Shown here: piece after piece, positions 33,741-45,409 of the stretch | Layout of the letters: every line of letters starts with the position of its first letter | Numbering within the stretch: position 1 is the first letter of the stretch | Position numbers and translations under genes: made by a program | Notes under the pieces: generated by a model | Database searches by the model: none | What the model was told of the DNA's origin: nothing | What the model saw: the letters and a program-made list of their open reading frames with translations, nothing else | NCBI GenBank assembly: GCA_948146395.1 | Contig: OX411544.1 | Span: 91,574,901 to 91,638,900 of the forward strand | Length of the DNA: 64,000 nt | Origin: Fragum whitleyi | Lineage: Eukaryota > Mollusca > Bivalvia > Cardiida > Cardiidae | Direction of reading: 5' to 3'

Positions 33741-34330
33741 AGTAGATCAATTTGAGCTATTGAGATCATGCTGTGTCGGTCGTCTGTCGTGCGTTGTGTG
33801 TCTTTCTTCAACATCCTGTGTGTACAGTACAGGCTATATTATAATTCATAGCTCAACTATATAGAAACTTGATCAGATTTCTTGTCTCTATAAGATTTTT
33901 TTGTCACTTTAAGATCTTTCACTAAGTCAAAATTGGGTCATGTTGAGTCAGAAATTCGGACACAGGGTCGAATTTTGGACAAACCTTTTGTTTCCACCAG
34001 AGGCCACATTTTTGGTTAAATGTTCTGAGACTCTTGCCAGAAAGATTATCCTTATTGTGCTATAAGGAATTTGGTTTAAGTCTGAAATTGGCTTATAACT
34101 AATTTCCAGAGTCGAAACTTTGAAAACTTTTGTGTACATGCGAGTTCACATTTACGGCTTAAATGTCTTGAAACTTGGTCCGAATGTTGCAAATGTTGAA
34201 AGAATGTCCTTGATGCTCTAGGGCCAATGGGCAGTTTACATACCCATATCATCATGTCTAGTAACTTTGTCAAAATACTTGAATATCTACACGCTATCCT
34301 GGACGAGTTCAAATCGGTTTGAGTAATAGA
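33741..34330 (+). repeat. AGCTCACTTGAGCC-type tandem repeat, diverged
   Basis: The head GCTCAGTTGAGCACAAGTAG..GTCGGTCGTCTGTCGTGCG is followed by units with GGGTCGAATTTTGGACAAAC and CCAGAGGCCACATTTTTGG, like those at 4907-5592. Confidence 0.6.
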
Positions 34331-34339
34331 CTATGCCAT

Positions 34340-36370
34340 GCAGTCAAAATAGGGCATTTGAGTCGTTAAAGTTATACAAGCCCAACCGCAAGTGCGGTAA
34401 ATGCGGTGTAATTATGGAGACGTTACGATTTGTAAACCTAATCTAGTATAGAAGTACAAACGCCGTATGATCTGGGTACGATGGCTGTCGATTGACGACC
34501 TTTGATTGATGCGAGCTTATCATCGTGCGGTGTTACGACTACCACATTTTTACGGCCTGGAGGTTTTGAAGTTTTTAAAACTATTCAATAAAAGATATAT
34601 TGAGTGTCCTCGAAACCATCAAATGAACGGAATTCGAGTGACGCCACGTAGGACTTTAGAGCTAAGGGCATCGTTGATTAATTGCAAACTAAGCTTTCGT
34701 TAAACGATCTCTGAATACACGTCTTTACCTCCGACACGCCAGAAAAATCGTTGGTTAGTGATTTATACGTAACCACAGCTTGAATAATCTCAAGTAGTTA
34801 CGTTTGAGTCTCCCATCTACGAAAATCGACAAAATAGTACAATATGATGGAGTCCAACAATGTACCACCGGTGTTATGAATGATTTGATTGGCCTGACAT
34901 TTTTGATTGACAGCACCGATCTGTCAATTTAAGCGTTACGCCGTACGTAAAACAGTTAAATCGAGCAATGTATTCAACTTCCGTTGTATGGAAACGGTGG
35001 GGCAGGATATATAGAGTTTATTTCCGTCGAAATGTGAACAAGGCTTAACTAAGAAAGAGTTACCAAAACTGCTAATCCGTGCGTGATTTCATTCATTTTC
35101 AATTAGGCCCGATTACGTCAGCCAGTTAAGCGTTTGGCTCTGAAATTTGTGTTTCTGATGTCCATACCTGGAACTACTCTGCTAATATCCATCCGACATT
35201 AGACAAATGTCATTGTGACACACGTCGTAAGTTCTCTCCAATAGGTTGCAAATAATATGCCTATGTACGATTGGCAGATGATTGCTCGGATAAAATGAGC
35301 CTAGCGTTCAGAATAACTATGCACAATTGAGCGCAACAAGTTTGAAACATGCAAAAGATACCATCTACTTGCTAGTGAAGGGTACCATCTCCGTGGCGCT
35401 CAATTGTGATTTGTTATCCTGTGCGAACAAGTAGTTTTTTCTGGTGTTCGAAACGACAGAAACTGTAGGTAGGCGAACTAGACGACGCGAGATTATTTTG
35501 AGAGTGGCGTTAAATTCTATACAAACAAGATTTCCAGTGATCTGTCACCTTAAAATACCTCTTTTGCGACGAGGAAAAGTCTTAATCATTCACCTATTTT
35601 CTTACTCGAAAAACAAACAATTATTCTATTTCTTAAATGGTGAAAAAGGGACGATTTGAAATTTTATGACAAATTTAATTAAAGCGCGTCATTTTGCACA
35701 TGGTTGACTTAGTATCATCATCATGACGTCATAAAACTTTGCTAGACTCAGCTCTGATATCGATAAATGAGGTGAAATGAATTAAAACAATGATTTTTTT
35801 TGATAATTTCACTTGTTTAATGGTGAGATTATCAAATGATTATCTGAAGTTATTTTTCGTTTAACCATAAAATGTATTTTAAAACAAAATACGTTCAGCA
35901 ATTTTCAAAGTACAATTGTAAATGTTTTCACAAATAAAAAAATATCTACTCGTTTTAAGTGACGGATTAAAATTATGTGATAAAATCCAACCGCGATAAA
36001 ACACTTGAGTTTTCTCTTCATGTTCTCGATAAATTTTGAGATGTCCGATTAAATTTTTTCTAAATATAGAATATATTATTCATTGAAGAATCCATATTAA
36101 TTCTTTTTAATGCCAAAAATATTTTTTAGAGCGTTCATTGACTTTTCGTAGGTTAAATGACTTGTTTTAAAACTTTTGTCTACCGCTTTCTGCTATTTGC
36201 GATTGAGCTACGACTGCCCTGACCCAGTCGCACAATTTTGCCCGTTTTCTGCGATAATCGCGAGAGATCGCAAGAGGAAAAAAATCTGCGATTTTTAGTA
36301 AAACGCAAAAGATGTCGTAAGTCGGTCTCACGATAATTCTGCGACATATCTTGTCGTACGACGTTTAGTA
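34340..36370. other. 2 kb with no gene supported
   Basis: Mixed unique sequence. A 13-bp inverted repeat CACAATTGAGCGC/GCGCTCAATTGTG lies about 35319-35412. Near 36200-36370 the sequence is rich in TCGCA/TGCGA and CGTAAG/GTCGTA motifs. Short frames (65-78 codons) show no domains. Confidence 0.4.
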
Positions 36371-36383
36371 AAACGGGGCCCAG
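36130..36383. repeat. GGGCCCCGT...ACTAAA terminus (right)
   Basis: It ends GTTTAGTAAAACGGGGCCC, the inverted partner of 29221. The inner sequence is dense in GTCGTA/TACGAC and TGCGA/TCGCA palindromic steps, so it folds back on itself. Confidence 0.5.
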
Positions 36384-36532
36384 GTTCTTCTACAATCGTA
36401 GATAAATCAAAGCAATGAAGGTGTTGATGGTGAATGTCCTTGTTCTCAGAGTACAGTGACAGGCATACATAATGTAGGCAAAATATGGAAAAATGTCCAA
36501 TCGATTATACCAACGCATTTCAATGAATCAAA

Positions 36533-36783
36533 GCCACCGTCATAGCGCAGTTGGTCATGGGTTCAATCCCCGGCGGCGGTACTCATTCTTTCCGACTTTT
36601 TATCTCTCACCAATGGTGTGATAATCGTAGACCTATGTGAGATAGTAGCTGGGGGCTAGGAAAGAATGTGGTGGTTGTACTGGTAAGAGAAATACCAGGA
36701 AACCATTGATAGGTGCTTCAGCCGCCGCGATGTAACTGAAAAAATGTTGAAAGCGGCGTAAAACTCCATTCAATCAATCAATC
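36533..36783 (+). mobile_element. SINE with deletion in tRNA head
   Basis: GCCACCGTCATAGCGCAGTT jumps directly to CATGGGTTCAATCCCC, removing the anticodon arm. The body and CAATCAATCAAT tail are complete. CAATGAATCAAA and CAATGAATAAAA flank it as a near-perfect target duplication. Confidence 0.88.
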
Positions 36784-36789
36784 CAATGA

Positions 36790-37000
36790 ATAAAATGTTT
36801 CTTGCAGAGAAATTTAAAGCTACCCAAATTTAATTTCTTGCAAATGTAAAATGATTTTTTTTTTTCATATATGGAACAAGCTCTGTTCATAAATGAGCAG
36901 TTTTCCATTAGAATAATACATATTCTTGTGAGGTTTGGATGACATTCATTCATGCTTAAAATAGCTTCTTAGAAAAACATTTCTCACCAAATACACTATA
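36790..37000. other. Short spacer
   Basis: AT-rich, nothing recognised. Confidence 0.4.
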
Positions 37001-38523
37001 CTACTCAAAGTTTGCTAAGCACCAAACTTTTTCACTGTCCTACAGGAGCTGATTAAAAAAAAAAAAAAATAATCCGTGTTCTTGTTGAAAATTGTACAAA
37101 AATGTATACATTACCAAATTTGACACGCAATTTTCTCGCGAGACTCGTGCAAAATGAGGAACCCCGGTTTTTTACCGGTCCTTTCTCATTTTATACATGC
37201 AGATGCTTAGGTTTTGTTTTTCAGTGCTTTATTGTTTTTTAACTCGTTAATCATGGCTAATCCAAATGTAAGACGACATTTAGCTGTCGAACAACTACAG
37301 CGTGTTGTAGGTTTTGTGGAGCAATGGGGTTTCCCACCGTGTTGTTGGCATGGTACCTGGGTTACACCATACTGTTGTAGCCAGAGCTTGGGCACGATAC
37401 CAACAGTATGGTACACCTGTAAGGAGACATAGTGGAGGTAGGAGTAAAGCTACCTCCGTCGTTTAAGACCGTTTTTTGGTAGTTCAAGCCGGAAGGAACG
37501 GGTACTTGCTATGGCAACGCAGCTACGTTCCGACCTTCAAAACGTCTCGTGAGTGCGAGTTTCGGCTCAAACCATATGAACACGGCTGCATGAGCATAAC
37601 CTGAGGTCAAGAAGACCATGTTTTCTTATCCTGCTGTCCCGAGTTCATTGTCGGCGTCGGTTGACACGGGCATTGGACTGCAAAGTTGGCGCATAAGACG
37701 CTGGCGCCCCGTGCTATTCTTGGATGATTTCAGGTATTGCCTGGACTACACTGATGGGCGGTCTATGGTGTGGAGAAGGCCGGGGGGGGGGGAGGTTTCA
37801 TACAGCAAACATTGCTGGGCACGATCGTTATGGGGGTGGGTCCATCATGGTTTTGGTGGCTTCAGCTGGGATTGACGGACTGATCTTGCTATTTTAGAAA
37901 GAGTTTCTCTGACAGATCGTATGTACATTGATGAACTCCTCAATACCCACGGAAGAATTTACGCTCTTGCTTTTGGGGATGGATTCATTTTCATGGTTGA
38001 TAATGTCCTTCCGCACACAACCCGTATAGCCCAAGAGTATCGCCAAGAAGAGGGCATTCCAAGTCTGGACTGGCCGGCTCGCTCACCGGACTTAAATCCG
38101 ATAGAGCATATGTGGAATGAGCTACACGTCCGAGTTTCGGCTCGCCAGGTCCCGTCAAGGACACTCCAGGAGCTTAGGCAAGATCCTTAGAGAAGAATGG
38201 TCTGTTATTCCCAAAAGAGTAAACCAGAACTTAATCAGTATGTAGAGGCGCTGCCAGGCTGTTATTGACTGTGCCGACTCTCATACTGGTTATTGAATCT
38301 AATGCAATTGAAAGAACACCTTTTAGGTCAAATTCGATTTTTTTTCAATTTTTAAGAAAAATGACCAATTTCTAGGATCTCCCTGTTTGGTCTTCATCTA
38401 AAGTTTTCTTATCATTATAAAGCTTTACTTTTTTTCTTAAAATTAAATAAACCGATAACAATCAACCATTTTCAAACATTCTTATAGTATTTAAATTTTT
38501 GGTGCTTAGCAAACTATGAGTAG
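37001..38523 (+). mobile_element. Second Tc1-like (DD34E) transposon
   Basis: Inverted ends CTACTCAAAGTTTGCTAAGC (left) and, reversed, CTACTCATAGTTTGCTAAGC (right) are flanked by TA. Both continue into ACCAAA. Length 1523 bp. Ends and transposase differ from the element at 25910-27760, so this is a separate lineage. Confidence 0.92.
37253..38280 (+). pseudogene. Tc1-like transposase, decayed
   Basis: It begins MANPNVRRHLAVEQLQRVVG at 37253, the helix-turn-helix start of Tc1-like enzymes, but frames break within about 30 residues and again several times. The last block (37921-38190) keeps FMVDN and DWPARSPDLNPIEHMWNEL. The Asp of VDN and the Glu of IEH are 34 residues apart, fitting DD34E. 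The region carrying the first catalytic Asp is scrambled. A run of nine or so G near 37784 is one likely frameshift. Non-functional. Confidence 0.88.
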
Positions 38524-38624
38524 TATATATGAAATTGACCCCCACTCATGAAAGGCTTGATTTGCATGTTATCATGCTTTTATTTTTCAGACTGATACAT
38601 GGTTACGCAGAAATCATTTTCTTA

Positions 38625-38755
38625 AGGCATAAGACTTCCAATCTGGAAGTCATGGGTTCGATCCCCGGTGGTGGCAAATATCCTTTCCGACGTTTGTCTC
38701 TCATCTGCTTAACTGCTTAATTGATGAAAGCGGCGTAAAACCCATTCAAACAAAC
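38625..38755 (+). mobile_element. Short SINE variant with perfect target duplication
   Basis: It holds the 3' half of a tRNA head (GGCATAAGACTTCCAATCTG, GGGTTCGATCCCC) and CCTTTCCGACGTTTGTCTCT, then jumps to GAAAGCGGCGTAAAACCC. Most of the body is missing. AAATCATTTTCTTA flanks it exactly at 38611-38624 and 38756-38769. Confidence 0.9.
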
Positions 38756-39134
38756 AAATCATTTTCTTATATGGATTTAAATATAGACCAAACTGAGCAC
38801 TTTTGTTAGATAGCTGCATTGCAAACCTTATTTACCTAATGTGGTTTCAATTGAAGCTGTGTAACGAAACTTTCAACGATTGACGCTGGAGTTTTTTTTT
38901 TTTTTGTGAACTTAAACGTTCACCAAAAAAATCTGACTCAAAATGTCGTGAAGAACACGATTAAACTTCATTTTTTATTACTGATATGCCATAGACAATG
39001 GCTAAATTTATCCTTGCTCCTACTTCCCGTTTGTGTAAAAAATTTCAAAGATAAAAAGAAGATGCCTAAAAAGAAGTTGTTACAAAAGTTTGAAAAAAGG
39101 ACACAAGTTCAATTAATGTAAAAGTGAAAAGACC

Positions 39135-40320
39135 TGTGTGTATTGCAAACAAATCAACGTGCACCACAGGAGCTTATGTCCTGAAAAATTTAAAGAAAGG
39201 GTAAATAGAGAAAGTGCTCATGTTGCTGGAGAAGAAGATGTAAACTTTACTTTCAATTCAGATAGAGAAACAAAGGAAGAAGAAGAAGAAATTGTTTTTC
39301 TTTATTTAAATGAAAGCGTTCTGATGCAAACAGCACAGACGAAAATCCAAGACCTATCCAGGATGAAAGAAAAGCAAATGCGAGTTCTATTCGATTCTTG
39401 AGCGCAAAAAACTTGCATATCAGAACAACAAGCCAACTCTCTAATCTTACAGAAAATAAAGAAGAAGAAATCATATTGGTTACCTTCGGGTGTGATAAAA
39501 CCAATGTGATTATTTCTTTTCCAACATAGTTCGTAATGAAATTAAATGGTGGAGAAGAAATGAAGCTTTCCGTGAACAATGTACCTAACATAATCGGATT
39601 GATTGGTTGATTGAATGGAGTTTAATGCCGCTTTCAACATTATTTCATTTTTATCTTGGCGGCTGGATCACTTAACAATGTATTCCTGGTATTTCTCTCA
39701 CAAGTACAACCATCACATTCTTTCCTAGCATCTGGCTGCTATCTCTATTAGGTCTACGATTATCAACCCATTGGTGAGAGAAAAATAGTCGAAGAGAATG
39801 AGTGCCGCCATCGGGGATCGAACTAAAATTACCAGAACTATTCAAAGAAGACAAGTGAGCCTTTTAGACAGAGAGCGATTCCAAGAACTCTCAGAGAACT
39901 TAGTTGCCGACAACATTCCAAGAGAAAAAGAGTCCGGTAAAGTAGACTTCTTCTGACGTCAAAACTTGGTTGGATTCTCACAGTAAGAACACAAGACGTT
40001 GAAGGACAATCGAAAGACATTAACATGTTAGTCATGACATATGGAAACAACTTATCAAAAACAGAAGTGTTCACAAACATTGACCATGAGCTAATTAGTA
40101 AGCCAGATCTAGAAGACTTCTGGAATATGGAGGCAATAGGAGTTACGGATAAAATGGACAAACGTGAAGACCATTTTGCTATAAATCATTTTCAAGAGAC
40201 ATTGTTATTCAAAGATCAGCGATATCATGTTACATGGCCATGGAAAACAGAGTCACCGGATATACCCGAAGATCGCCAAATAGCTGCTAGACGATTGAAA
40301 TCGCTAGTTTAAAGATTACA
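39135..40320 (+). pseudogene. BEL/Pao gag-protease and pre-RT segment, broken
   Basis: The zinc knuckle CVYCKQINVHHRSLC is followed by an acidic segment (KEEEEEIV) and the aspartic protease block LFDS*AQKT, where a stop replaces the expected small residue after DS. After the SINE come remnants reading KLPELFKED and then a clean frame of 95 codons (40025-40312) with FWNMEAIGVTDK and YHVTWPWKTESPDIPEDR, diagnostic for BEL/Pao. Frames shift between blocks. Confidence 0.8.
39592..39824 (-). mobile_element. SINE inside BEL/Pao protease region
   Basis: Reverse copy: GATTGAATGGAGTTTAATGC through TCGGGGATCGAAC. The head is truncated after the B box. It separates BEL coding blocks reading NVPNIIG and KLPELF, so it inserted after the BEL element. 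The duplication is not clear. Confidence 0.82.
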
Positions 40321-40407
40321 CACAAAACTTGATTTCATGAAAAAATACAATGATAACATTAAGGATCAGTTAGAAAAGACTATCAAAGAAAGGTAGCGGA
40401 ACACAAA

Positions 40408-40724
40408 ACAAGAGCACCGCCTACGGGTGCCTACGCTCGGCTGTTGAGTGGTGGATGGTGGGAAAAAAATCTAAGTCGAAAAAGGGGCATAATTTGCACA
40501 AACTGCATCTAGAGTTATCCCCCTAGATAGTATAGGTTGCTCTTTTGATGGAAAAACATGTGTGCTAAGTTTCAAGTAAATGCCTTCAGTAGAACCAGAG
40601 ATATTACCTAATGTCAAAGTTTTCGCAAAACAACGCCAACGACGCCGTCAACGACGACAACACGGAGGCTATAGCAATACCTCGGGTTTTCTCCGAAAAC
40701 AGCCAAGCTAATGATGGCATTCGA
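40408..40724 (+). repeat. ACAAGAG-hairpin repeat inside BEL/Pao
   Basis: It starts ACAAGAGCACCGCCTACGGG, with GCACC..GGTGC forming a hairpin, then GGGGCATAATTTGCACAAAC and AAGTTTCAAGTAAATGCC. The right edge near CTCGGGTTTTCTCCGAAAAC is approximate. It occupies the place of part of BEL reverse transcriptase. Confidence 0.6.
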
Positions 40725-40859
40725 CATAACATACCTCACCACGCAGTAATTAAGCCTGATAGATAAACTACAATAGTTAGGATCGTTTACGATGTTTGAG
40801 AGATACAGCTTGGTCACTACGATTCATCAGAAAACTTTAGGGTAAAAGATGTATAGCCC

Positions 40860-42535
40860 ACTCTCCAACCACAGAGGAAATAGATCAAGCTGAACACATG
40901 AGGATAAAATTCACACAAAGAAAGCACTTTGAAGTTATGAAATCAATTGAAGCCAACACAAGAAATAGTTTGAAGCAAGAACTTGGTATCTACATAGATG
41001 ATAACGGTTTTATGCGCAGTAAAGGTCGATTAGATTGATTGATTGAATGGAGTTTAACGCCGCTTTCAACATTATTTCAGTTATATCGCGGCGGCTGGAG
41101 CACCTAACAATGGTTTCCTGGTATTTCTCTCACCAGTACAACCACCACATTCTTCCCTAGCCTCCAGCTACTATCTCACATAGGTCTACGATTATCAACC
41201 CATTGGTGAGAGACAAATAGTCGGAAAGAATAAGTGCCGCCGTCGAGGATCGAACCCGGGACCTCTAGATTGACAGTCCGACGCGCTACCAACTGCGCTA
41301 TGACGGCGGCCCCCAAAGGTCGATTAGAAAACGCATGCTTAACAAGAGTCATCAAGAGTTCCGATTTTACTTCCAAGTGATAGCGAACTTACCACTCTAG
41401 TCATTGAAAAGGTTCATAAGCAAAACATTCATTGTGGGGTTTCGCAAACTCTAAATCAACTAAGATACAAGTATTGGGTTCCACGTGGTAGAGCGGTGGT
41501 TAAAAGAATAATACGTTCCTGCTAGGTGTGTAGACGATCAGAAGGTGGACATTACAAAATGCCAAATATGCCCTCTTTCCCGAAATCACGTGTTTCGCAT
41601 TCATCACCATTCTCCAATACAGGACTAGACTACGTTGGGCCATTATTTGTGAAAGAAGAAGTAAAAAAAGTTTGGATTTGTGTCTTTATTTGCATGGTCA
41701 CACGTGCAGTTCATCTAGAGATTGTATCCTTTATGTCTACAATTGCCTTTTTGATCTGTCTCGTGAGATTCATCTCATGTAGAGGAACACCACAGATAAT
41801 CGTGGGTGACAATGCTAAACAATTAAAATTAGCTAACAAAACGTTAAAACAATTTTTGGAAGAAAACGCAGAAAATGAAGCCACTAAGCGCTATATATCT
41901 AAATCGGGAATAAAATGGAAGTTCATTGTAGAGCTTGCCCCATGGATGGGTGGATTTTATGAGAGACTTGTAGGACTGATAAAAAGATATCTACGAAAGG
42001 TAATCGGTCGAAAATGACTAGATACTGATAAACTACAAACTGTTGTAAAAGAAGTTGAAGCTGTGGTTAACTCTAGACTATTGGTGTATGTAGGAGATGA
42101 TATAAATTCTACTCTTGTCATTACACCGGCGCATTTCCTGTGTTTAAATCCATAAACTGGTATACCGAAAGTGAAAATAACAATGGCAATACATATCAAC
42201 CAGGCTAGGGATCAGCAGACAAGTTACTAGGTATTTCGAAGAATGTGCAAAAACTCCTTGAAAAATTTTGGAAGATTTGGCGTGAAGAATACTTATCAAG
42301 TTTGCGTGTGCGCACTCACACGGTATTAGAAACAAGAAAACCTGAATCAAACTATGTACCTCGAATAGGAGATATTGTTTTAATCAAGGACAAACTACCA
42401 CGAGGAACCTGGCGTATGGGTAAAATTAGACATGAGAACAAGTTGACATTACAACCAGAAAAGTATCCGACCATAACCAGAAATAATCTTGAACGTTTAC
42501 TGTGGAGACTTTTTTTTTACCAAGGTACAAATTAA
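40860..42535 (+). pseudogene. BEL/Pao integrase, interrupted by a SINE
   Basis: A segment reading YIDDNGFMRSKGRLE is split by the SINE at 41035-41314. After it come VHKQNIHCGVSQTLNQLRY and C-x2-C (a zinc finger with a stop between the cysteines), then the core: TGLDYVGPLFV (first Asp), VGDNAKQLKLA (second Asp) and PWMGGFYERLVGLIK (Glu). The C-terminal part with PRIGDIVLIKDKLPRGTWRMG continues at 42245-42535. At least three stops or frame changes. Confidence 0.88.
41035..41314 (-). mobile_element. SINE, full length, GTC-type head, inside BEL integrase
   Basis: The head (reversed) reads GCCGCCGTCATAGCGCAGTT, then GGACTGTCAATC and CGGGTTCGATCC. The body and GATTGATTGAATGG tail are complete. AAAGGTCGATTAGA at 41021-41034 and 41315-41328 is an exact 14-bp target duplication, and removing one copy plus the SINE rejoins the BEL frame. 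Confidence 0.95.
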
Positions 42536-42689
42536 AACAAACTTGCTGCAAAATTATGTGTTAAAAAAAAGAAGGGTTTGAATATTCGTTCGTTCCACTA
42601 ATTTGACACACTTTACACGTACATGTACGTGCTACCAACTTTTCTTCTACTTCGTCGTACAACATACTGGAAATGTGTGCTCCATTTGT

Positions 42690-42945
42690 GAAACAAGAGA
42701 CATGTCGGACATGGCTATCCCCCACCATGAAAGCTTGATAATAAACTGAAGCCTAATATAACAAAGGGCAATAACTCCAAAATTATTCAAGCAAGAGTTG
42801 AATTTATTTTGAACTGCACGTATCCCAATGAGATCTATGCAACTTTTCCAATTGATAGAATTATACTTTAGGAGATATGCTCCGGACAAGTTTAGTGACG
42901 GAATGACGGACGGAGTACATAAGTATATGTTCTTAGCCGAACAGC
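42690..42945 (+). repeat. ACAAGAG-hairpin repeat (ggcaataactcc type)
   Basis: It starts ACAAGAGACATGTCGGACATG, whose CATGTCGGACATG is a hairpin, then AAAGGGCAATAACTCC and TCCGGACAAG..GACGGAATGACGGACGGA. The beginning and plan match the copy at 40408. Confidence 0.65.
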
Positions 42946-43149
42946 GGGGATAACAAGCACGATTGTCCCTCTCATTGGGCGTCTCATATGTAAAGATGGC
43001 ACTACTTACTTCAAAGGCAAACAGACGACTTGTAGGCTTCGTGCTAGGAGAACGACATCAGGGGTCGACACTGACTGTTTTCAAGCTCCTACTTATTTTC
43101 ATGGCGATCCCTCCGGATAATCAAGGATCGCTTCCTTAATCAATATATA

Positions 43150-43578
43150 GCTAACAACATCGTGAAATTGACAAGTTAAATGATGTGGGAATTATTTTGT
43201 TACGTAGTTGAATGAGCGATATGGGTGGGTTTTAAGTGAATTTGAAGGGAGTGAAACGAATATTGCAAATTTTGTTCAAAATGAACTAAATAAACGATAT
43301 TTTTTACCTTTCACTTATAAAATATGCACACAAGTTCAACAAATAACTGCATATTTCTTTAAGAACCAATCAGACATTCAAAACTTCATTTATGACAATT
43401 AAATCGTCATTTTCAGGCTATATTTAATTTTGGTGAAGTTATTGATCTTGTCTTTCTGTGATCTTTGAGCGTGTTGAATGGTTTGAGTGAGTGATTGGAA
43501 TACATGAATGGAGCGCTGAGTGAACGACTTAGAATTGGTTTGATAGAGACGAATGTCAATTTCACGATGTTACTAACT
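43150..43578. mobile_element. MITE with AACATCGTGAAATTGACA ends
   Basis: AACATCGTGAAATTGACA at 43156-43173 and TGTCAATTTCACGATGTT at 43554-43571 form a perfect 18-bp inverted repeat; flanking CTAAC/ACTAACT extends it loosely. Interior carries CAAGTTCAACAAATAACTG and AAGAACCAATCAGACATTC. About 420 bp, no transposase. The best copy of this family in the window. Confidence 0.85.
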
Positions 43579-43579
43579 G

Positions 43580-44720
43580 TAGACCTTGTATAGAAATAGC
43601 GAGGAAAAGTATACGACACTAGTCCTATACATGTTTTCAAATAGCTTTGCAAGTTAACGGTTCGAATTTCATTTTGTTCCATACAAATGCAAGGAACAAA
43701 GTAGAGAAAGAACTTTGGCTGGAAGAAACAGGATTTCTATTAAAAGAACCTCTGAATTTTACAGATGTAAAATGTTCATGACGCAATCCCTTGCTTTGAG
43801 ATAATTGGTTCCCTCCAAATAATTGTGGACCCCGGGACATTGTGTGTGTCGAACCCGGACAATCGTACTAACAAAGTACCTACAACACTCTTACGTATGT
43901 TGTAATTTTTAGTTTTAATCCTGAAAAAATACTACGACTGACGAAATTTGCGAAAATTCACGATCGGTGTTATAAGGGATTGTATTTTTTTCATATTATG
44001 ACCAGTTTGACACAAACGTTGTGGCATTGCTTGATTTGCACGAATTGACTTCTTCCTATGTTTTAGTTGTACCGCTAACGGTGACAAGGTATCTAACTGC
44101 TTGCGCAGGTGACTCACACACTGAATTTTGAATGTAATGAAATGTCCTTTCATAACATTAACTGTAGTCATCTTCTAATGAAAAATGTTAAGATCGGCTC
44201 GGGGTAGGGAAAATTCGGAAGTACGTTGTTTTTTGGTTTAATTAAAGAATAAGCTCACAAAAATGTTGCAAAATCGTCTATTATGGTTATCGTCTACATT
44301 TTATGACAGAGAAATAGCTCTGTCAAAGAAAAATGTTTTTTACGCTCAATTTAGAGGTTTTCCATTGCATCAGATTACTGAAAGACTTGGCTATATATAT
44401 TTGATGCAAACACACAATGTTTTGAAGACTATTCTACACGTATATTGAAATACGTCCCAAATTTGTGCGAATTCTACTTTAAATTGAATGACAATCTTGT
44501 TTTTACACTGAGCTTTTTAAATTTTTTATTCAACGTTCTTTAATAGATTTTTACTAGAAGAAATATGCGTTTAATCAAATTGTTAAATTTCAAGTCTTCA
44601 TCATTCTACTTAGTACAAAATCATTGTAAAAGAAAAAAAAATATAAAAGAATACACATGACCAGAATGCGTTTGATCTGAGGTAAGAAAATAGTTCAATC
44701 TCGGAAGTAAACTTTATATG
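43580..44720. other. No gene supported
   Basis: AT-rich. Frames of 61-89 codons on both strands lack domains. Nothing else recognised. Confidence 0.4.
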
Positions 44721-44725
44721 ATATC

Positions 44726-44990
44726 TGGCGGTATTTTAAGTTGGTAGCGCGTCAGTCTGGCATTCTAGAGGTCCTGAGTTCGATCCCCGACGGCGGTACT
44801 TATTCTTTCCGACTATTTGTGTCTCACCAATTTGTCGATAAATAATAGACCTCTATGGGATAGCAGCTGGAATCAAGGAAAGAATGTTCTGGTAGTCCTG
44901 GTGTGGGAAACACCATGAATCCATTGTTAGGTGCTCCAGGCACCGCGATATAGCTGATGATTGTTTAAAGCGGCGTAAACCCCCATTCAA
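44726..44990 (+). mobile_element. SINE, GTC-type head, diverged
   Basis: GGCGGTATTTTAAGTTGGTAGCGCG..GAGTTCGATCCCCGACGGCGG head, body with GATAGCAGCTGGAA and CCATGAATCCATTGTTAGG, ending AAAGCGGCGTAAACCCC. Older than the other full copies; no target duplication seen. Confidence 0.85.
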
Positions 44991-44994
44991 AATG

Positions 44995-45395
44995 ACTGTA
45001 TCTTAAGCGGAAACCGATTTAGCACATGACGTCATAACGATGTCTTGCAATCACGTGCAGAATGACGTGCTTTATTTCCTCTTAAATTTTCTCATTGTTT
45101 GTATAAGTTTAAAAGAATTGATGTCGTTTTTAAATAGCCTATATTGTTGACTCAATGGAAGATAAAACGATCTTATAGTGAAACAAATCATTATCTTCTG
45201 TATCTTTTACGTTTATGTAATATTTTTGATAAATTATCGAAATTCCTTGCGGAATATTACTAATCGATAAAAGAGATTTTTCCAAAATAGAATAGAATTA
45301 TTTGGTAGATTTATCCTCGGGATCGTAAATAAGTCACTGCATGACGCAATTTCATCAGAACCAAAATTATGACGTCACAAAGATTGCTTGGTGTT
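44995..45395. repeat. Repeat with TGACGTCA and AATCACGTGCA motifs
   Basis: TGACGTCATAACG, AATCACGTGCAGAATGACG and GAAACAAATCATTATC are shared with 48780-49085 (AATCACGTGCAAAACGACG, GAAACAAACAATTATC). It ends TATGACGTCACAAAG. Probably a diverged copy of the foldback family seen also at 2086-2213. Confidence 0.5.
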
Positions 45396-45409
45396 TTGTT
45401 ATGATCCAA

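Larger units (their letters stand above)
38890..42535 (+). mobile_element. BEL/Pao LTR retrotransposon relic
   Basis: In order on the plus strand: a gag-type zinc knuckle (CVYC..HH..C near 39135), a protease (DS-AQKT near 39395), the FWNMEAIGV..INHFQETLLFKDQRY segment that precedes BEL/Pao reverse transcriptase, an integrase zinc finger, and an integrase core. Reverse transcriptase and RNase H are absent. No LTRs were recognised. Three later insertions interrupt it: SINEs at 39592-39824 and 41035-41314, and an ACAAGAG-type repeat at about 40408-40724. Confidence 0.85.

Noticed and set aside
37207..37432. Overlapping open frames on both strands at the start of a Tc1-like element
   Set aside because: The plus-strand frame is the broken transposase start; the minus one is its shadow.
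40614..40817. 67-codon minus-strand frame
   Set aside because: Lies in an ACAAGAG-type repeat inserted into BEL/Pao; no domain.
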